Source: Sphingomonas crocodyli
GTDB taxonomy: Bacteria > Pseudomonadota > Alphaproteobacteria > Sphingomonadales > Sphingomonadaceae
Assembly (NCBI RefSeq): GCF_004005865.1
Contig: NZ_SACN01000003.1
Span: forward strand, 434,001 to 498,000
Direction of reading: 5' to 3'
Length of the DNA stretch: 64,000 nucleotides
Shown here: piece by piece, positions 61,029 through 64,000 of the stretch
Numbering within the stretch: the first letter of the stretch is position 1
Layout: the number at the start of each line of letters is the position of its first letter
Made by a program: the position numbers and the translations under genes
Notes under the pieces: model-generated
Databases searched by the model: none
The model's input: the letters and a program-made list of their open reading frames with translations, nothing else
Told to the model about the DNA's origin: nothing

Positions 61029-61804
61029 ACGGCGACGTCCCCTCCTTCCGTGTCGACCGCTGGCTGGGCAAGACGACGCGCTACTGCTGCGTCATCCCCG
61101 TCATCAACGAAGGCGAACAAATCACGCGCCAGCTCGCCAAGATGCGCGCGCTGGGCATTTCGAAGATCACCGACATCATCATCGTCGACGGCGGATCGAA
61201 GGACGGATCGCTCGATCCCGACAAGCTCGATGCGGGCGAAGTCCGCGCGCTCGTCACCAAGACCGCGCCGGGCAAGCTTTCCGCACAGTTGCGCTGCGCC
61301 TACGCCTTCGCGCTCGACGAAGGTTATGAGGGCATCGTCACGATCGACGGCAATGACAAGGACGATCCCGACGCGATCCCCGCCTTCGTGAAGGCGCTCG
61401 ACGACGGATACGACTTCGCGCAGGCATCGCGCTTCATCCCCGGTGGGGTCGAGGAGAATACGCCCAAGAGCCGCCGCCTCGCGATCAAGCTGATCCACGC
61501 GCCCGCGCTCAGCATCGCGTCGGGCTTCCACTGGACCGACACGACCCAGGGTTTCCGCGCCTATAGCGCGAAGATGCTGCTCGATCCGCGCGTTTCGATC
61601 TTCCGCGATGTGTTCGGCACCTACGAACTGCTCGCCTACCTCAATTATCGCGCGCCCAAACTCGGCTATCGCTGCATCGAGCTGCCGACCGCGCGCCGCT
61701 ATCCGGCAAACGAGAAGGTGCCGACCAAGATTTCGCCGTGGCGCGGGCAGATCGAACTGATGCAGACATTGTTCAAGGCCTGCACCGGCGGCTTCAATCC
61801 CTGA
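61025..61804 (+). CDS. GT2 glycosyltransferase (polyprenyl-phosphate-sugar synthase-like)
   Basis: A 259-residue GT-A glycosyltransferase without membrane helices. Features: CVIPVINEGEQI, IIIVDGGSKDGS (the nucleotide site), TIDGNDKDDPDAIP (metal-binding Asp region), and TTQGFRAYSAKML. It resembles dolichyl-phosphate mannose or undecaprenyl-phosphate glucose synthases. Its ATG overlaps the flippase stop (ATGA) and it ends the operon. Unlike the first GT2 gene, this one retains a canonical donor site, so it is probably the active transferase that loads the carrier. Confidence 0.88.
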   Translation: MNGDVPSFRVDRWLGKTTRYCCVIPVINEGEQITRQLAKMRALGISKITDIIIVDGGSKDGSLDPDKLDAGEVRALVTKTAPGKLSAQLRCAYAFALDEGYEGIVTIDGNDKDDPDAIPAFVKALDDGYDFAQASRFIPGGVEENTPKSRRLAIKLIHAPALSIASGFHWTDTTQGFRAYSAKMLLDPRVSIFRDVFGTYELLAYLNYRAPKLGYRCIELPTARRYPANEKVPTKISPWRGQIELMQTLFKACTGGFNP

Positions 61805-61815
61805 ATTGCGATGCG

Positions 61816-61866
61816 CCTTCAGATCTACAGCAGCGCGATCGGCCTCTAAATAAGGCGTTCGTGCGC
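61816..61866 (+). pseudogene. Fragment duplicated from the SMR-type flippase gene
   Basis: About 50 bases matching 60790-60842 with mutations, including AGCGCGATCGGCCTCTA and GCGTTCGTGCGCTTT against GCCTTCGTGCTCTAT. An in-frame TAA interrupts it. It lies 12 bases after the stop of the last operon gene. Confidence 0.7.
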
Positions 61867-62019
61867 TTTGTGATCGCGGTCCTTTCGTCAACTTTCAAGG
61901 ATATGTGAGGACGATCGATCGCGGCGGTTTTGATTTTCGGATATATCCGCAGCCGGGCAGGGACTAGGCCATTTGTCGCAGGCCGCGTAGGATGAACCGC
62001 GCAGCCGCGCCGATCCATA

Positions 62020-62885
62020 GCCATCTCGCTGGACAGTTGCCGGCATCGCTCTAGCGCTTGCAGTCCGCGGCCTTGATCTGGACCTGTGGGTGGAAAAGCT
62101 CTGGCAGCAACTTGCGGGATTTCTCGCCCCCGGACTGATCGGTTGAATCGCGATCGCAATCATCCAGCCCAGTTCGATATTACCGAGGCCCGCTACGGCA
62201 TTTCCGTCGCTGACAATTTGCGGGCGCGTCGGAGGCGGACGCGGGTGGCTATCCTGAACCGCATTCTGATCTTCGCCGTCATGTTTCCGACCTTAGCGAT
62301 GATGCTGTCGTCGATTCCGAGTCGAGACGTCGGCGTGACTTTGATGGGTTCGGCCGGGCTTGCTGGCCTGGCGGACGGCGCCGCGGCGCTTAAGAGCCTG
62401 ATTGCAGTGATACAGCTGGCATTTACCGAGCCCATCCGGATTGATGATGTCATCATCATGGATGATAAGCGGGGGCGGATCGAAGAAACCATACTAACCT
62501 ACATTGTCTTGGGAATCTGGGACGATCGGCGCCTCATCGTATCGGTCGCGCGCCTTCTGGAAGAGAGTTTCCAGAACTGGACGCGGTCGACGTCGCATCT
62601 GATGGGATCTGTTCACAGTCGCCTTGACTGGTCGGCCGACGTGGCCCGTATTGGCCAGAAGGCCGGTGAGATCATTTCAGCCAATCCTCGTTGAGATCGT
62701 CGCCTCTGGAATGTGCAGGTCACTGACGCGAAGGAGGACAGCATCGAAGTGTGGGCGCTGATGACCGCGACTGACGCAAGCCTGCTTTCGATTGCGATGC
62801 GATGTTCGTGAGGCGCTGTTGGCATTCATCATTGACCATATGCCGGGCGGCCTTCCCCGACGTCGTCTGGTGACGCTGAACGGAT
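62020..62885 (+). pseudogene. Decayed duplicate of mscS
   Basis: This stretch follows the mscS gene (55368-56477, minus strand) in reverse orientation. Recognisable pieces are LRARRRRTRVAILNRILIFAVM, SAGLAGLADGAAALKSL, IRIDDVIIMDDKRGRIEE, LLEESFQNWTRSTSHLMGSV and, after a TGA at 62693-62695, LWNVQVTDAKEDSIEV. The first third contains in-frame stops and lost sequence, so no channel can be made. A 202-residue frame (62086-62694) remains open but lacks the membrane start. Confidence 0.85.
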
Positions 62886-62978
62886 CACACACACAAAACG
62901 GTCGATGAGTGGTCCAGGTATAATTTAAGCGATTTAGCTTGGTTCAAATGCATCGAGTCTGATAGGCTCTGGATTGCC

Positions 62979-63365
62979 TCATTTGCGTTTTCCCAGACCA
63001 TGCTTTTTGGCTATCGCTTGACGCATCTTTCCGTAGTCGGCAGCTGTCATTTTATAGTGCGCTGGCAGGTTCCAACGTGCGCGATATTCGTCTGCGGTCA
63101 TATTGTGCGCCATCATGAGATGTGTCTTCAGCACCTTCTGCTTGCCGCCGCATTCGAGGCAGACGATGTGGTCAGGCTGCGCAGACTTCTTGATCGATAT
63201 AGCGGGCTCTGGGCGGACCGCACCGGCATGCGAATCCGTCATGGAAATCACAGACTGGTGCACGTCCTCGATGAATGAAGGAATAGCGCTGGATGGTACG
63301 GCATTATGTTCGAGGTGTGCGATGACAATCCTCGCCGTGATATCGATGAGATCGCTATCGGCCAT
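62979..63365 (-). CDS. MucR/Ros-family zinc-finger regulator
   Basis: A 128-residue regulator. The MucR zinc finger is in CLECGGKQKVLKTHLMMAHN, with two Cys and two His ligands, followed by MTADEYRARWNLPAHYKM. The N-terminal helix pair mediates oligomerisation. Ros/MucR proteins are H-NS-like silencers in alphaproteobacteria, acting on exopolysaccharide, motility and AT-rich targets. It converges on the mscS fossil; upstream, a perfect 14-base palindrome lies between it and the MBL-fold gene. Confidence 0.92.
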   Translation of the reverse strand: MADSDLIDITARIVIAHLEHNAVPSSAIPSFIEDVHQSVISMTDSHAGAVRPEPAISIKKSAQPDHIVCLECGGKQKVLKTHLMMAHNMTADEYRARWNLPAHYKMTAADYGKMRQAIAKKHGLGKRK

Positions 63366-63402
63366 GTCGGTTCCAGTTGGAGACTTTTTCTTTTTTGGCC
63401 CA

Positions 63403-63416
63403 GCTTGATATCAAGC
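63403..63416. promoter_or_regulatory. Perfect 14-base palindrome between mucR-type gene and MBL gene
   Basis: GCTTGATATCAAGC is a perfect palindrome at 63403-63416, located 37 bases from the mucR-type ATG and just after a T-rich run. It is a candidate operator, perhaps autoregulatory. Confidence 0.45.
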
Positions 63417-63519
63417 GCAATCTTCCATTGGTTCGCCTGACCGTCGGTATGCGATCGCTCAGGATGGGCCTTTGTAACGCGGCAAGTTCATACTAGGCCG
63501 AAATATTTGAGGAATTGCG

Positions 63520-64000
63520 ATGATCGTGCGATTCTGGGGGACACGCGGATCGCTGGCGGTGGCGCAGACCGCGAAGACGGTGCGCGACAAGATGGCGCGC
63601 GCGCTGGTTGCCGCTAACGGGCGCAGCTTCGCCGACGATGCGGCGGCCAAGGCCTTCATCGACACCGAGCTCGATTTCGCGACATCGGGCACCTATGGCG
63701 GCGCCACCACCTGCGTCGAGATCGAGCCGGCGGGTGAGGAAAGCGCCTTCATCGTCTGCGACATGGGATCGGGGCTGCGCGAGTTCGGGATCGACGCCTT
63801 CCGGCGCATGGCGGAGGGGCATCCGCGCGTCTTCCACTTCTTCATGTCCCACCTGCACTGGGATCATATCATGGGCTTCCCCTTTTTCGGGCCGGCCTTT
63901 GACCCCGCGTCGCGGATCATCATCCATTCGGGCCACCCTGATGCCGAACAGGCGCTGCGCCGGCAACAGGAGGAGATCAGCTTCCCTGTGCCGTTCGACT
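63520..64000 (+). CDS. Metallo-beta-lactamase-fold hydrolase (partial at window end)
   Basis: The gene begins at ATG 63520 with GAGGAATTGCG before it and runs off the window after 160 residues. It starts VRFWGTRGSLAVA and contains TYGGATTCVEI, FIVCDMGSGLREFG and the zinc motif HLHWDHIMGFPFF (HxHxDH), typical of MBL-fold proteins such as the phosphodiesterase-like or RNase Z-like groups. An extra 40-residue insertion (SFADDAAAKAFIDTELDF) separates the first two strands. Zinc hydrolase activity is certain in class, not in substrate. Confidence 0.85.
   Translation, partial: MIVRFWGTRGSLAVAQTAKTVRDKMARALVAANGRSFADDAAAKAFIDTELDFATSGTYGGATTCVEIEPAGEESAFIVCDMGSGLREFGIDAFRRMAEGHPRVFHFFMSHLHWDHIMGFPFFGPAFDPASRIIIHSGHPDAEQALRRQQEEISFPVPFD

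Overview
The window reads as chromosomal DNA from an alphaproteobacterium, most likely a sphingomonad (Sphingomonas or a relative). Reasons: high G+C with many GATCG words, a MucR/Ros-type regulator, DUF3182 and DUF1488 families, CHAD and DedA genes, and repeated GGAAC-N16/17-(C/G)GT(T/C) motifs that match the EcfG general-stress sigma-factor promoter of this class. I see no rRNA, tRNA, CRISPR array, integrase or intact insertion sequence. The genus is an inference.

Layout. 1-3.0 kb: end of an old-yellow-enzyme gene, then LuxR-type and IclR-type regulators and an SDR dehydrogenase. 3.2-18 kb: a stress-flavoured accessory region with a transglutaminase-like protein, many very small membrane or acidic proteins, a YdeP/FdhF-type oxidoreductase, a catalase-fold protein, DedA, glutaminase, a DUF3182-hydrolase pair and a VWA lipoprotein with exact 11-residue repeats. 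18-26.8 kb: FAD monooxygenase, CYTH-CHAD protein, a gene-poor stretch, Na+/H+ antiporter, acyltransferase and a Pal-like lipoprotein. 26.9-31.3 kb: a KdpDE-like two-component pair followed by a DedA-glycosyltransferase unit; both units are preceded by nearly the same AT-rich element. 31.4-38.7 kb: beta-lactamase-fold lipoprotein, L,D-transpeptidase, Ca2+/cation antiporter, DUF2383-like protein and an unusual SDR-membrane fusion protein. 38.8-50.2 kb: an L,D-transpeptidase fossil, a small regulatory cluster (Crp, PAS-like protein, receiver, Crp), NDH-2, a 752-residue protein coupled to an MFS transporter, and a hipBA module with twin operators. 50.3-56.5 kb: Gfo/Idh oxidoreductase, an otsB-GH15-otsA trehalose operon and mscS. 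56.9-61.8 kb: a six-gene operon with every junction overlapping, which looks like a lipid-linked sugar pathway (two GT2 enzymes, FAD and NAD enzymes, a TIM-barrel isomerase and an SMR-type flippase). 61.8-64 kb: gene fossils, mucR and the start of a metallo-beta-lactamase-fold gene.

Two themes tie the window together. First, about fifteen candidate EcfG-type promoters lie just upstream of genes, so much of it looks like a general-stress regulon island (osmoprotection, cell-wall crosslinking, mechanosensitive channel, catalase-like protein, small envelope proteins). Four of these sites sit only 8-9 bases from the start codon, suggesting very short or absent leaders. Second, three decayed duplicates (L,D-transpeptidase, mscS, flippase) lie within a few kilobases of their intact parents, suggesting local duplication and decay.
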